Source: Actinomycetales bacterium (lineage in GTDB: Bacteria; Actinomycetota; Actinomycetes; Mycobacteriales; Micromonosporaceae). Taken from it: a stretch of 64,000 nucleotides of DNA. The DNA lies in NCBI GenBank assembly GCA_002919305.1, contig PKFB01000077.1:30651-94650 (forward strand), in the 5' to 3' direction. The notes under the pieces were generated by a model. It searched no databases. It was not told where the DNA came from and was given only the letters and a program-made list of their open reading frames with translations. Shown one piece after another: positions 8,575-16,952 of this stretch (position 1 is its first letter; every line of letters starts with the position of its first letter). The position numbers and the translations under genes were made by a program.

Positions 8575-9597
8575 TTAACGCTTCCGATCCCGGTTCCGAT
8601 CCCGGTTCCGGTTCCGGTCCCGGTTCCGGCTTTGTTCGCTTTCGCTGGACAGGAAGTCCTCCTGCTCTGTGTCGATGCGCTCCTTGCGTACCTCACCGCT
8701 GACCGTCTGCTCTCCGGTCACCGTCTCGGTGGTCAGCCGTACCCGCTCCACAGGCTCGGTCCGCTTGCTCACCACCGGCCGTTCAGCGTGCAGGGTTACC
8801 TCGTACTCCTCCTCGCTGAACTCCGACCCCGACATGGCCTGCTCGCGGTTGGCGTCGGTGATCGGTTCGTGTTCCACGCGTACCTCTTCGTGGCTGACCG
8901 GAACCGTGGTTTGAACCTGCTCGGTCACCACGTACTTGCGTAGCCGCGCCCGACCAACCTCGACCTTCTCGGTGCTGACTTGCAGGCGTTCCTCGGAGCG
9001 GGTCATCGCCTGATCGCCGAATCGCGAGGCGCTGGCGCCTTCAGCGGCGCCTGCGGTTCCGGTCCTAGCGGTGCCCGTCTGACCGGTAACCCCGGTGCTG
9101 CTGGCGGTGCCAGCGGCGCCTGCGGCGCCCGTGGTGCTGGTGAATTCGCCAGTACCACTGAATTCACCCGTACTACCAGGACCAGCGGTACTGGTCATCC
9201 CCGCGGTTCCTTCTCCCGCGGTCCCAACGGATGCCCGCCCGGTGGCGGTCGGTTCCGTCATCCGGTGTCCGGGAGTCCCCGAAGAGATGTCGATGTGGTA
9301 GTAGTCGTACAGTTCCGCTTCCTCACGAGGCTGTAATTCGGCGTCAGCGTCGATACGTGGGGCGTTCTTGATCTCCTCCTTGTCCACCGTCACGTGGAGC
9401 CCGTCCCGCTCCAGTTCCGCGTCGGTGAGCGGCACGAAGCTTTCCTTACGGCCGAACAGCCCGGTCGTCACAGTGACCCAGGACGGCATGTCGGTCAGGC
9501 TGTCCAGGTAGACTTGGGCAACTTTTCCGACTTTGTCCCCCGTCCGGTCAAAGACCGTGACACCCATGAGTTGGGGCGCCTGTTGCTGGTCAATCAT
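8575..9597 (-). CDS. PRC-barrel and DUF2382 (YsnF/AvaK) domain protein
   Basis: A 340-residue protein. An N-terminal PRC-barrel (about 8-85, LMGVTVFDRTGDKVGKVAQV) is joined by a roughly 110-residue Gly/Thr/Ala/Ser low-complexity linker to a C-terminal DUF2382 domain (SEERLQVSTEKVEVGRARLR ... VRLTTETVTGEQTVSGEV). The tail is a charged Asn-Arg-Asp repeat encoded by a short tandem repeat. Such proteins are stress-associated in actinobacteria and cyanobacteria; biochemical role unknown. The start follows a GGGGGGAA ribosome-binding sequence. The linker and tail may vary in length between strains. Confidence 0.88.
   Translation of the reverse strand: MIDQQQAPQLMGVTVFDRTGDKVGKVAQVYLDSLTDMPSWVTVTTGLFGRKESFVPLTDAELERDGLHVTVDKEEIKNAPRIDADAELQPREEAELYDYYHIDISSGTPGHRMTEPTATGRASVGTAGEGTAGMTSTAGPGSTGEFSGTGEFTSTTGAAGAAGTASSTGVTGQTGTARTGTAGAAEGASASRFGDQAMTRSEERLQVSTEKVEVGRARLRKYVVTEQVQTTVPVSHEEVRVEHEPITDANREQAMSGSEFSEEEYEVTLHAERPVVSKRTEPVERVRLTTETVTGEQTVSGEVRKERIDTEQEDFLSSESEQSRNRDRNRNRDRNRDRKR
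8580..8632. repeat. Short tandem repeat in PRC-barrel gene 3' end
   Basis: Degenerate tandem copies of the hexamer CGGTTC / CGATCC encode the Arg-Asn-Arg-Asp tail of the overlapping gene on the minus strand. Likely slippage-prone. Confidence 0.7.
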
Positions 9598-9779
9598 CGT
9601 TCCCCCCTGTCACGTGATGACCATCCGTGACGCCACGGTGACGGTCATGCCCGTTGCGGCACGACGCATCTCGCGACGATGTGAATAGGCGCTCCTTCGC
9701 GTACCCCGAATTCCGCCCGGCACACCCCCACGGGGGAATCGATGTCGTCTTTAGGGCCGTGGGCGGCCCCGTATCACGC

Positions 9780-10460
9780 TCAGTCCACAGGGCGTGGTCC
9801 CTGCTCCACCAACAGCTCCGACGGCGTCTGATCCACGATCTCCCCATCGAGGATCACGGCGCGGTGGGCGGCGTCTAACCGGTATCCGATTCCGTGGATT
9901 GTGGTGATCACCGGGCCGCGGTTTCGCAGCTTCACCCGCAGTCGACGGATGTGGACATCGATGGTGCGCTGGGTGCTGCCGGTGTCGTCTCCCCACACCA
10001 TGCGCAGCAGTTGTTGCCGGGTAAAGACGCGTCCAGGGTGTTCGACGAAGAACAGCAGCAGGTCGTACTCGCGGCGTGTGAACATCACCGGCGCGCCGTC
10101 GAGGATGGCGACCCGTTGGTCCGGATAGAGCTGGAGGGGTGCGGTCAGGTCGGGCGTCGCGGGACGGGCGGGGGTACGCGGGGTTGGATAGGCGACAGGG
10201 CGCGGCGGTGGCGCGTCGGAGGTCACTACGCGCAGCCCAGGCGCCTTGGTGACCGTTCCCTCGGCGCGGGTACGGATTCGCGTGTCGTCACCGTAATCGT
10301 TGTCGGTGAGGACGATGACATCGCGCAGCGCCTCGGCGATCTGGTGAGCGACTCGGGGAGCGTCAGATCCGGAGACTGTGATATGGACCGTGACGGTCAG
10401 CGAAGGGGAGGCGTGTCGCGCGTGGGGTATGGAAGCGGAAACGGCGGGTGGGCGATTCAT
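9780..10460 (-). CDS. Winged-helix (OmpR C-terminal type) regulator lacking a receiver
   Basis: A 226-residue protein with an OmpR/PhoB-type winged helix at about 108-205 (FTRREYDLLLFFVEHPGRVF ... QRTIDVHIRRLRVKLRNRG ... TIHGIGYRL). The N-terminal 100 residues do not look like a receiver: there is no DD pair or phospho-Asp loop, and it begins TVTVHITVSGSDAPRVAHQI, a possible small alpha/beta domain followed by a Pro-rich linker. Preceded by AAGGAG just before the ATG. Stand-alone regulators of this form are recurrent in actinomycetes. The targets may be the adjacent stress-type genes, but that is inference. Confidence 0.82.
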   Translation of the reverse strand: MNRPPAVSASIPHARHASPSLTVTVHITVSGSDAPRVAHQIAEALRDVIVLTDNDYGDDTRIRTRAEGTVTKAPGLRVVTSDAPPPRPVAYPTPRTPARPATPDLTAPLQLYPDQRVAILDGAPVMFTRREYDLLLFFVEHPGRVFTRQQLLRMVWGDDTGSTQRTIDVHIRRLRVKLRNRGPVITTIHGIGYRLDAAHRAVILDGEIVDQTPSELLVEQGPRPVD

Positions 10461-10867
10461 TATTGGGCTCCTTGACGTCGGTGGTGTGACGGTGAACGGG
10501 TAGGGCTACCAGACACTCCGTTCGACATCGCCACATCAGGAACGGGTTGTGACCGGTCATGCCGCCCTCCTTCCAACCGTCGTCGTGAGAGCCCTGTGGA
10601 TAGGGCGCCCGACCAGAATACAAACAAAACCCATAGCTTTAATAGGGATAGCGGCACGGCGTCTCCCCGACACGCCGCAGGCCCGGCTTTCACTCAGCCT
10701 GGGGAGGCTCTGAAGGCCGGCCTCCAGACCGGCCAGGCGCGCGGTATCCAAGCGGTACCCCAAGAGAGCACCTGGCCGATCTGGCCGCCCGAAACAGGCG
10801 GGTCTGTCCAACCGAGACAGGTGGGCATAACCTGTCAAGAAGCAGGTCAGGGCTCCGCTCCGCCGAT
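10461..10867. other. Intergenic region; weak hairpin after dehydratase gene
   Basis: No convincing gene. GGCCGG (10715-10720) and CCGGCC (10729-10734) form a short hairpin about 135 bp beyond the dehydratase stop on the minus strand. An AT-rich patch at 10617-10645 probably carries the promoter for the winged-helix gene. Confidence 0.4.
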
Positions 10868-12604
10868 TCAGTGCGAGTGGCGGGGGATCCCATGGCCACT
10901 CCCCCCGACCAGGAAATCCAAGTCAGCCCCCTGATCGGCCTGAAGCACATGCTCGACGTACAGCCGTGTCCAGCCTCGCTCGGCCGGCGGCGGAGGCGGC
11001 TGCCAGGCGGCTCGACGGGCAGCCAACTCGGCCTCGTCGACCAGGAGATCCAGGCGTCGCTCGGCGGCATCCAGCTCGATCCAGTCACCGGTCCGCACCA
11101 GCGCCAACGGTCCTCCGACCGCCGCCTCCGGCGCGGTATGCAGGACGCAGGTTCCATAACCGGTGCCACTCATACGCGCGTCAGAGATCCGAACCATGTC
11201 CTCAACCCCCGCCTGGAGCAGGGCCCGCGGCATCGGCAGGTTGCCGACCTCGGGGAAACCCGGGTACCCCTTCGGGCCGGCGTAACGCACCACCAGCACC
11301 GTCGAGGGATCCACCGGCAGATTCGGGTCCTCACAGGCGCGGTGGTAGTCCTCCACCCGGTCAAACACCAGGGCACGCCCGCGGTGCCGCAGCAGATGCG
11401 GGGAGGCCGCCGAGATCTTCAGAACCGCGCCACGGGGGCACAGGCTGCCGCGCAGCACCACGGTGCCGGAGCCCGGCGCTTGAACCGGATTGTCCCGGGT
11501 GCGGATCACCTCCCGGTTCCAGCACGGGGAGTCGGCGACGTTCTCCCCGAGGGTCTGACCGGTAACGGTGAGCGCGTCGGTGTGCAGCAGATCCCCTAAC
11601 TCACGTAGCACCGCCGGTAGGCCGCCGGCATAGAAGAAGTCCTCCATCAGGAATCGACCGGACGGCATCAGATCAACCAGAACCGGCACCGGGCGGACCA
11701 GCTCATCGAAGTCATCCAGGCTCAGCGGTACGCCCAGGCGGCCAGCGAGCGCCAACAGGTGGACCACCGCGTTGGTTGAGCCGCCCAGGGCGGTGTTTAC
11801 CCGGATCGCGTTCTCAAACGCCTTTCGGGTCAGAATCGCTGACGGCCGCAGGCCCTCGCGTACCATCTCCACGATTCGCCGCCCGCTGGCCTGCGCCAGC
11901 GCGTAACGGCGGGAGTCCACCGCGGGAATCGCCGCTGACCCAGGCAGCTGCATCCCCATCGCCTCAGCGAGGCAGGCCATGGTCGACGCCGTCCCCATGG
12001 TCATGCAGTGCCCCCGGCTGCGGGACATGCACACCTCAGCCTCGGCGAGGTCGGCGGCGCTCAGTCCGCCGGCCCGCGCCTCCTCGTTCAGGCGCCACAC
12101 ATCCGTACCGGATCCGATGTCCCGCCCACGGAACTTGCCGTTGAGCATGGGGCCGCCGGTCACCATGATCGCGGGCAGGTCCACGCTAGCCGCGGCCATC
12201 AAAAGCGCGGGTGTGGTTTTGTCGCACCCCGACAGCAGGACCACCCCGTCGAGTGGGTTGGCGCGGATGGTCTCCTCGGCCTCCATCGCCATCAGGTTGC
12301 GAAACAGCATGGTGGTGGGGCGCATCAGCGGCTCCCCCAGTGACATGGTGGGGAACTCCAGGGGGAAACCACCCGCCTGCCACACCCCCCGCTTGACGGC
12401 CTCAGCGACGTCCCGCAGGTGAGCGTTGCACGGGGTCAGTTCCGACCAGCTGTTGGCGATGCCGATGACCGGGCGGCCGTCGTACATCTCCGGACCGAAA
12501 CCCTGGTTGAGCATCCACGATCGGTGGATGAAACCGTTACGCCCGGGCGCGGCGAACCAATGGGCGCTGCGACGGGTTGTGTCGGGTGTGTCCTCGTGAG
12601 TCAT
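10868..12604 (-). CDS. IlvD/Edd-family dehydratase, probably sugar-acid (arabonate/xylonate-type)
   Basis: A 578-residue iron-sulfur dehydratase of the dihydroxy-acid/6-phosphogluconate dehydratase superfamily. The three cluster cysteines are visible at C59 (SELTPCNAH), C127 (LSGCDKTTP) and C200 (RGHCMTMGTAST). The C-terminus ends GGSGHGIPRHSH, a hallmark of the aldonic-acid branch (L-arabonate, D-xylonate or D-gluconate dehydratases) rather than branched-chain amino-acid IlvD. It would convert an aldonate to a 2-keto-3-deoxy acid in pentose or hexose oxidation, which fits a plant-polymer degrader. AAGGTGG precedes the ATG. No other sugar-acid pathway gene is adjacent, so the substrate is unproven. 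Confidence 0.88.
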   Translation of the reverse strand: MTHEDTPDTTRRSAHWFAAPGRNGFIHRSWMLNQGFGPEMYDGRPVIGIANSWSELTPCNAHLRDVAEAVKRGVWQAGGFPLEFPTMSLGEPLMRPTTMLFRNLMAMEAEETIRANPLDGVVLLSGCDKTTPALLMAAASVDLPAIMVTGGPMLNGKFRGRDIGSGTDVWRLNEEARAGGLSAADLAEAEVCMSRSRGHCMTMGTASTMACLAEAMGMQLPGSAAIPAVDSRRYALAQASGRRIVEMVREGLRPSAILTRKAFENAIRVNTALGGSTNAVVHLLALAGRLGVPLSLDDFDELVRPVPVLVDLMPSGRFLMEDFFYAGGLPAVLRELGDLLHTDALTVTGQTLGENVADSPCWNREVIRTRDNPVQAPGSGTVVLRGSLCPRGAVLKISAASPHLLRHRGRALVFDRVEDYHRACEDPNLPVDPSTVLVVRYAGPKGYPGFPEVGNLPMPRALLQAGVEDMVRISDARMSGTGYGTCVLHTAPEAAVGGPLALVRTGDWIELDAAERRLDLLVDEAELAARRAAWQPPPPPAERGWTRLYVEHVLQADQGADLDFLVGGSGHGIPRHSH

Positions 12605-13299
12605 CGTCCACCTTCACCGGGTTCTTTGTGTGCGTGGCCCTGACGGCCCGCCGACAGGCTGTCCAGACTGCGCTCCACCGCCGATGCCAGCGGCGTACAA
12701 ACCACGTAGTGCTGCCTCCCATGTGGTGATGCAGCGATCTCTGATCCGGCGTGAACCGATCGCCGATGACGACGCAGTAGTGTCCTCGAGTGGCCTTTCG
12801 TCCCGCGACTGCGTCGGCCCTGGAGAGCAGCGTTCGCTCCCCGGGCATTCCGGTAGGGCATCGCGGCATGGCTGACGGTGTCGTCCGGTGTCGTCGCTGA
12901 GGAGGCAGGCACCGCCTCCGCCGGCCGCGCCGACCTGGACGCGAGCCGCAACCGTCGTCGGACCGCATCCGTCTGCCTGTGGCCCATCCCCACTCAGCTC
13001 CTTACGGCCCACTCCACCGCGGTGCCCGGGAGGCCACCGCGCCGCCTCGCAGCACGCACTCGAAATCCCTGGTCAGCGAGGTCATTCGGCAAGGGAGTGA
13101 TCGTCATCAATAACGAATCCAGCCTGATCGGCCAGTGGCCGCGCAAGAAAAGGTCCGGATAGCGGACCTCGTCCCGGCTGGCCCGTCGCTGTGGCCAGAC
13201 CACTGCCCAACAAGTCCGTCAGATGGCGCGGATATGGGCATGAGGGCTTTCCTCCGCGGACCAAGCCGCCGCTGTCGCGTCCGTCGCCGCGCCGTCGGG

Positions 13300-13335
13300 A
13301 GCGCTCGGGAATATGGAGCGTTCGGGAATATATGG
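13300..13335. repeat. Two imperfect direct repeats
   Basis: AGCGCTCGGGAATATGG (13300-13316) is followed immediately by AGCGTTCGGGAATATATGG (13317-13335). The copies differ by one substitution and a 2-base insertion. Possibly a regulator binding pair or slippage product. Confidence 0.6.
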
Positions 13336-13505
13336 ACAACCGGCCGTCTCGACTGCCGCGAGAGCGAGTCGACAGCCCTCGCCCCTTCTGCGGAATCCCC
13401 TGTGAATCGACAGACGGCGGAGATAGCCACATGCTAACCTATACTGCTTAATCTCCTAATCTTTGGACAAAAGTTACTCAGGCCGCGTATTGCCAACATT
13501 AGAGC

Positions 13506-13519
13506 CAACAACGTTGTTG
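13506..13519. promoter_or_regulatory. 14-bp perfect palindrome, candidate operator
   Basis: CAACAACGTTGTTG is its own reverse complement and lies in AT-richer DNA 210 bp upstream of the roadblock gene. No regulator is assigned. Confidence 0.4.
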
Positions 13520-13728
13520 CGACACACAACTCCGCACGAACAGATCGTTAACACTCAGCACCCACAAGCTTCAGTACTTTCACATACAGTGACGATATAC
13601 GTCGAATTCTGTAATTCCTCAAGCGTGTAATAAGCGCAAGCCTTGTTAAAACCGAGACTGCGGATTCTGGCCGGCAACCGCCTTCCCCCTAGGATGGATT
13701 GCGCAGCCGTCTAACCGAGGAGTAGCTC

Positions 13729-14148
13729 ATGACGCTGAGCCGTCGGGCACGTACCGTGACCGCGCTCATCGACGAGTTCGTCGCCCGGGTGCCCGGCGTC
13801 CGCCATGCCACCGTGATCTCGCCCGACGGTCTACTGATCCTCATGTCAGGAGACCTCAGCCGGGATGACGCCGACCAGATAGCGGCGGTCTCCTCCAGCC
13901 TGATAGGGATGGCATCGAGTACCGCAGACCTGCTGGCGGGCGAGACGGTCACGGTCGCCATCGTTGAAATGGCGCAGGGTTTCCACTTGGTGCTTCCCTT
14001 ACCAGACGAGTCCATCCTTACCGTCTCCGCGGCCCCGGACAGCGACCTACAGACCGTGCGTCAGGAAGCCAAGCACGTGGCCGCCCAGGCAGGGGAACTA
14101 CTCAACCCCGCCTTACGCGCCGAACTTCAGGACGCCTTGCCTTTGTAA
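13729..14148 (+). CDS. Roadblock/LC7-domain protein
   Basis: A 139-residue single-domain protein of the roadblock/LC7 family, whose bacterial members act as partners or GAP-like regulators of small Ras-like GTPases. Typical elements are LIDEFVARVPGVRHATVIS-type strand/helix segments, DGLLILMSG and a central GMASSTADLLAGE helix. In actinomycete conservons this protein is CvnB, followed by a DUF742 protein and a GTPase. Here neither partner is present and the next gene is a PAS-GGDEF protein, so it is an orphan. The ATG at 13729 follows GAGGAGTAGCTC. Confidence 0.87.
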   Translation: MTLSRRARTVTALIDEFVARVPGVRHATVISPDGLLILMSGDLSRDDADQIAAVSSSLIGMASSTADLLAGETVTVAIVEMAQGFHLVLPLPDESILTVSAAPDSDLQTVRQEAKHVAAQAGELLNPALRAELQDALPL

Positions 14149-14350
14149 CGACACTTGTGCGCTTGGAAAATTGCGGAGTCTTTGGTGGGGTGTTTGGTAG
14201 CCGCTAGATAACGGTGACGAGAAACTCCATACGCCACCGTGCTCAAAACGCCATCCGACTGCTTAGAGTGCATCAAAGACCGTGAGGGCGTTCGTTACCC
14301 GCCCGACCGGTTCCTTGCCAAACCGCGCCCGGGCGGTGAAGAGGAGAGGC

Positions 14351-15280
14351 ATGATGACTCCAGAGCAGGTCGCGCGCATCTCGCTGCCGGTGTTGACCGA
14401 ATGTAGCGAGCTCAGATACCGCTTCCACATGATGGTGGACCGGTCCCCCCAGGCCACTCTGGTGTACTCCCTGGCGGACGGCAAGATTCGCTATATCAAC
14501 CACGCGTTCGCCTCGCTGCTAGGTCGGTCAGTCAACGAGCTGACCGGATGCAACTTCTTTGACCTGATCTCACTGAACGAAGTCGCTGATTACGACGCCT
14601 TCGGGGATCAGGAGATCGGGATGCGCCTGATGGAATGTCCGGTCCACCTTCCCGATGGCACTACCCGCTACCTCGAGCTCAACCCCGCCTTGATGTTCTA
14701 CGACGGGGTGGCCTGCAGTCAGGTGGTGGCCTGGGACGTCACCGCGCGGGTGCACCGGGAGCGGGACCTGCTCCGCAAGGCTTCCTACGACGACCTGACC
14801 AACCTGCCCAACGCCACCTATGCCCTGATCTACCTGGGTCAGACGCTGCGGCAACTGCGTCCGGGCAGCCGGTGCGTCGCGGTTATCTACCTGGACCTGG
14901 ACGGCTTCAAACGAATCAACGACACCCATGGGCACCGGATCGGGGACGCGATCCTGCAGGAGACCGCCCGTCGGCTACGCGCCAAGATCCGGGACACCGA
15001 CCTGGCGGCTCGGCTCCATGGGGACGAGTTCCTCGTGATCTCCCAGGTCCAGAACGCCATCCACGCCGAGGACGTGGCCAGCCGGTTACGGCACGCGCTG
15101 TCCCGCCCGTTCGAGATTGAGAACCTCAAGCTGACGGTTATGGCCAGCGCTGGGGCGGCGGTGACAGATAGCCCCACCGTCGACCCGGAGTATCTGGTCC
15201 AGTATGCCGACCACCGGATGTACGCCGATAAGCGGAAGCGGAAGGCCGCCGCGGCCGCCGCCCTGGCCCACTCTCGATAA
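14351..15280 (+). CDS. PAS-GGDEF protein (putative diguanylate cyclase)
   Basis: A 309-residue cytosolic protein. A PAS sensor domain (about 20-125, YSLADGKIRYINHAFASLLG ... VVAWDVTARVHRERD) precedes a GGDEF domain (about 140-300, YDDLTNLPN ... VIYLDLDGFKRIND). The active-site loop reads HGDEF rather than GGDEF, so the first glycine is replaced by His; the rest of the loop is intact. An RxxD product-inhibition site (RDTD) sits five residues before it. It is probably a cyclic di-GMP synthase, but activity is uncertain because of the substitution. GAGGAGAGG precedes two tandem ATGs (14351, 14354). A DUF574 methyltransferase follows 98 bp downstream on the same strand. Confidence 0.87.
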   Translation: MMTPEQVARISLPVLTECSELRYRFHMMVDRSPQATLVYSLADGKIRYINHAFASLLGRSVNELTGCNFFDLISLNEVADYDAFGDQEIGMRLMECPVHLPDGTTRYLELNPALMFYDGVACSQVVAWDVTARVHRERDLLRKASYDDLTNLPNATYALIYLGQTLRQLRPGSRCVAVIYLDLDGFKRINDTHGHRIGDAILQETARRLRAKIRDTDLAARLHGDEFLVISQVQNAIHAEDVASRLRHALSRPFEIENLKLTVMASAGAAVTDSPTVDPEYLVQYADHRMYADKRKRKAAAAAALAHSR

Positions 15281-15378
15281 CGGTCAGGCCCCTTATCGGC
15301 GCCCCGGCCTTCCGGAGGCTCTGACTCACCCATATGCTCACCGCCAAGACACCGGTACAACCGGGAGGTGGAGTGGGG

Positions 15379-16167
15379 ATGGGGCCTCTGGCTAGCAAGG
15401 CGCTGAACCGACCGAGCGCGGCCCGCGTCTACGATTATTTTCTCGGGGGGAATCATCATTTCCAAAGTGATCGGGAAATTGCCGAAGAGATTCGGCGTAT
15501 AGCTCCCGCGCTCCCGGAAATGATGCGTGCCAACCGAGCATTTGTACGGCGGGCGATTCGTTTTCTTCACTCCGTCGGTATCCGCCAATTCCTGGATCTC
15601 GGTTCCGGCATTCTCACCGTCGGCAACGTTCACGAAATCGCCCAACGAGCCGCCCCAGAATCGCGGGTGGTCTATGTAGACATCGACCCTGTGGCGGTCG
15701 CTCACAGCCACGGCGTGTTGGCCGGCAACAGTCGCGCAACCGCTCTACAGGCCGACATCCGGGAGCCGGAAAAAATCTTCTCCTCACCTCAGCTCCAGCG
15801 TGTACTGGACCTGTCGCAGCCCGTAGCGGTCCTGATGGCGGGAGTGCTCCCGTTCGTTCCGGAGAACCCGGTGGAGGTGGTGCGCCCCTACCGAGAAGCC
15901 ACGGTGTCAGGTAGCTATCTGCTGATCTCCCACGTGACCTATGAAGATCAACCTCCGGAAATACTGGAGGCTCTGCGGTACGTCCACCGGAACGCGATGC
16001 AACTCATCCCTCGGTCCTGGGCGGAGATCGCCGTCTGTTTCACCGGCTACACGATGGTTGAACCTGGCCTGGTCCCCACCCCGTTATGGCGTCCGGAACC
16101 GGCGTACTCCAACGGGCTGCATCAGCGGGCGTTCGGACACTACGCCGGTGTCGGTTTCAAGCCTTGA
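15379..16167 (+). CDS. DUF574 (Methyltransf_19) S-adenosyl methyltransferase, copy 1
   Basis: A 262-residue actinobacterial SAM-dependent methyltransferase-fold protein. Diagnostic blocks are RPSAARVYDYFLGGNHHF, RANRAFVRRAIRFL, IRQFLDLGSG (motif I), VGNVHEIAQ and VVYVDIDPVAVAHS (motif II acidic loop). A second family member is encoded at 27286-28089, and both lie beside a c-di-GMP enzyme gene. The ATG at 15379 follows GGGAGGTGG; the frame is open to 15334. In motif I the usual GIPTVGNVHE of the family is GILTVGNVHE. The methyl acceptor is unknown for the family. Downstream region is AT-richer. Confidence 0.9.
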   Translation: MGPLASKALNRPSAARVYDYFLGGNHHFQSDREIAEEIRRIAPALPEMMRANRAFVRRAIRFLHSVGIRQFLDLGSGILTVGNVHEIAQRAAPESRVVYVDIDPVAVAHSHGVLAGNSRATALQADIREPEKIFSSPQLQRVLDLSQPVAVLMAGVLPFVPENPVEVVRPYREATVSGSYLLISHVTYEDQPPEILEALRYVHRNAMQLIPRSWAEIAVCFTGYTMVEPGLVPTPLWRPEPAYSNGLHQRAFGHYAGVGFKP

Positions 16168-16599
16168 TCTGACATTTACGCCCCGGCCTGCTCGCTCATG
16201 TCATAACGCGATCATCGCCCGCGATGCCCGATCGCCCCGAACCCTCCGGGGCCGCCCCTCGCACGCCCTCGACGGTCCGACCTTTGAGTTTCGGTCAGCC
16301 CCGAATCGGCGCCCGAGGACCGTTATTCGGGGTAACCTACCCTCTACGCCACGGAAATCTTACTGGATATCAGGCACCTGACGGCAAATCCTCGTTGTCC
16401 AGGCATGCTGGACATATCAGAACAGAAGCACACTCAGAAACTGCATATCAGATCAATACTCTCAGCTAATCAACGCCATAGCTGAGGTTAACGACGCTAT
16501 CCGGATCAAGTAACGGGAAGAAGACAATTTTCATTCCTTCGAGTGTGCTCGCACACCTAGTGTGACATCGGGTTGGCGGACCGTCATAGTTTTTCGCTC
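16168..16599. other. AT-rich intergenic region
   Basis: No gene recognised between the methyltransferase stop and the small Cys-containing gene. From about 16380 to 16590 the DNA is AT-richer than average and probably contains the promoter of the gene at 16600. No RNA structure was identified. Confidence 0.4.
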
Positions 16600-16869
16600 A
16601 TGACTGATCCGGGTGAAGTGGATGATCCGCTTCTGTGGCGAACCGCCCAGTATGTCCTCGCACGTCACTCCGCCCGCGACGCACGGGGACAGTGCACACG
16701 CTGTGCGGTCGCGTGGCCGTGCCCACCTCGTCTACTGGCGGAGCGGGCGGCCGCCATCGCCCGGAAGGCCCCGCCATCGGTGAGGCCGGGTGGGGCGGTT
16801 CCTGATGGTCGCTCTGTTCAACCCGTCATGGTGTCCCGCTCCCTTCCCCATCCTCGCCCCGCCCTGTGA
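16600..16869 (+). CDS. Small conserved-type protein with Cys motif
   Basis: Predicted 89-residue protein. The first half (DDPLLWRTAQYVLARHSARD, then CTRCAVAWPCPP and a helix RLLAERAAAIARK) resembles small actinomycete proteins with a CxxC...WPC pattern that could bind a metal. The second half is Pro/Arg-rich and may not be conserved. No good ribosome-binding sequence precedes the ATG at 16600, and a frame-consistent ATG at 16573 is also possible. Function unknown. It ends 21 bp before a strong hairpin, which supports real transcription toward that terminator. Confidence 0.5.
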   Translation: MTDPGEVDDPLLWRTAQYVLARHSARDARGQCTRCAVAWPCPPRLLAERAAAIARKAPPSVRPGGAVPDGRSVQPVMVSRSLPHPRPAL

Positions 16870-16890
16870 CCCACCGGGCGGCCACGAGCC

Positions 16891-16933
16891 GACCCTGGGC
16901 GCGCGCTGTGCCATGGCCCGCGCGTCCAGGGTC
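16891..16933. terminator. Bidirectional terminator hairpin
   Basis: GACCCTGGGCGCGCG (16891-16905) and CGCGCGTCCAGGGTC (16919-16933) form a 15-bp stem with one G-T wobble and a 13-base loop, between the convergent small gene and MscS gene. Confidence 0.8.
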
Positions 16934-16952
16934 GCACCTTTGTGAATCCACC

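Larger units (their letters stand above)
12605..13728. other. 1.1 kb gene-free region upstream of roadblock gene
   Basis: Overlapping frames on both strands are R/P/S/G-rich and none shows a domain or a good ribosome-binding site, so I call no gene. From about 13430 to 13680 the sequence becomes clearly AT-richer than its surroundings. It contains a perfect 14-bp palindrome (13506-13519), and a pair of direct repeats lies just before it (13300-13335). This may be a long regulatory region, an untranslated RNA or a decayed gene. GAGGAG at 13719 is the ribosome-binding site of the next gene. Confidence 0.45.

Noticed and set aside
9894..10475. 193-codon plus-strand frame
   Set aside because: It is antisense to the winged-helix regulator, which has a clear domain and ribosome-binding site; the frame has no recognisable motif.
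12614..13432. Overlapping frames of 100-140 codons on both strands
   Set aside because: No domain, no plausible ribosome-binding site and strong R/P/S/G bias; treated as non-coding.
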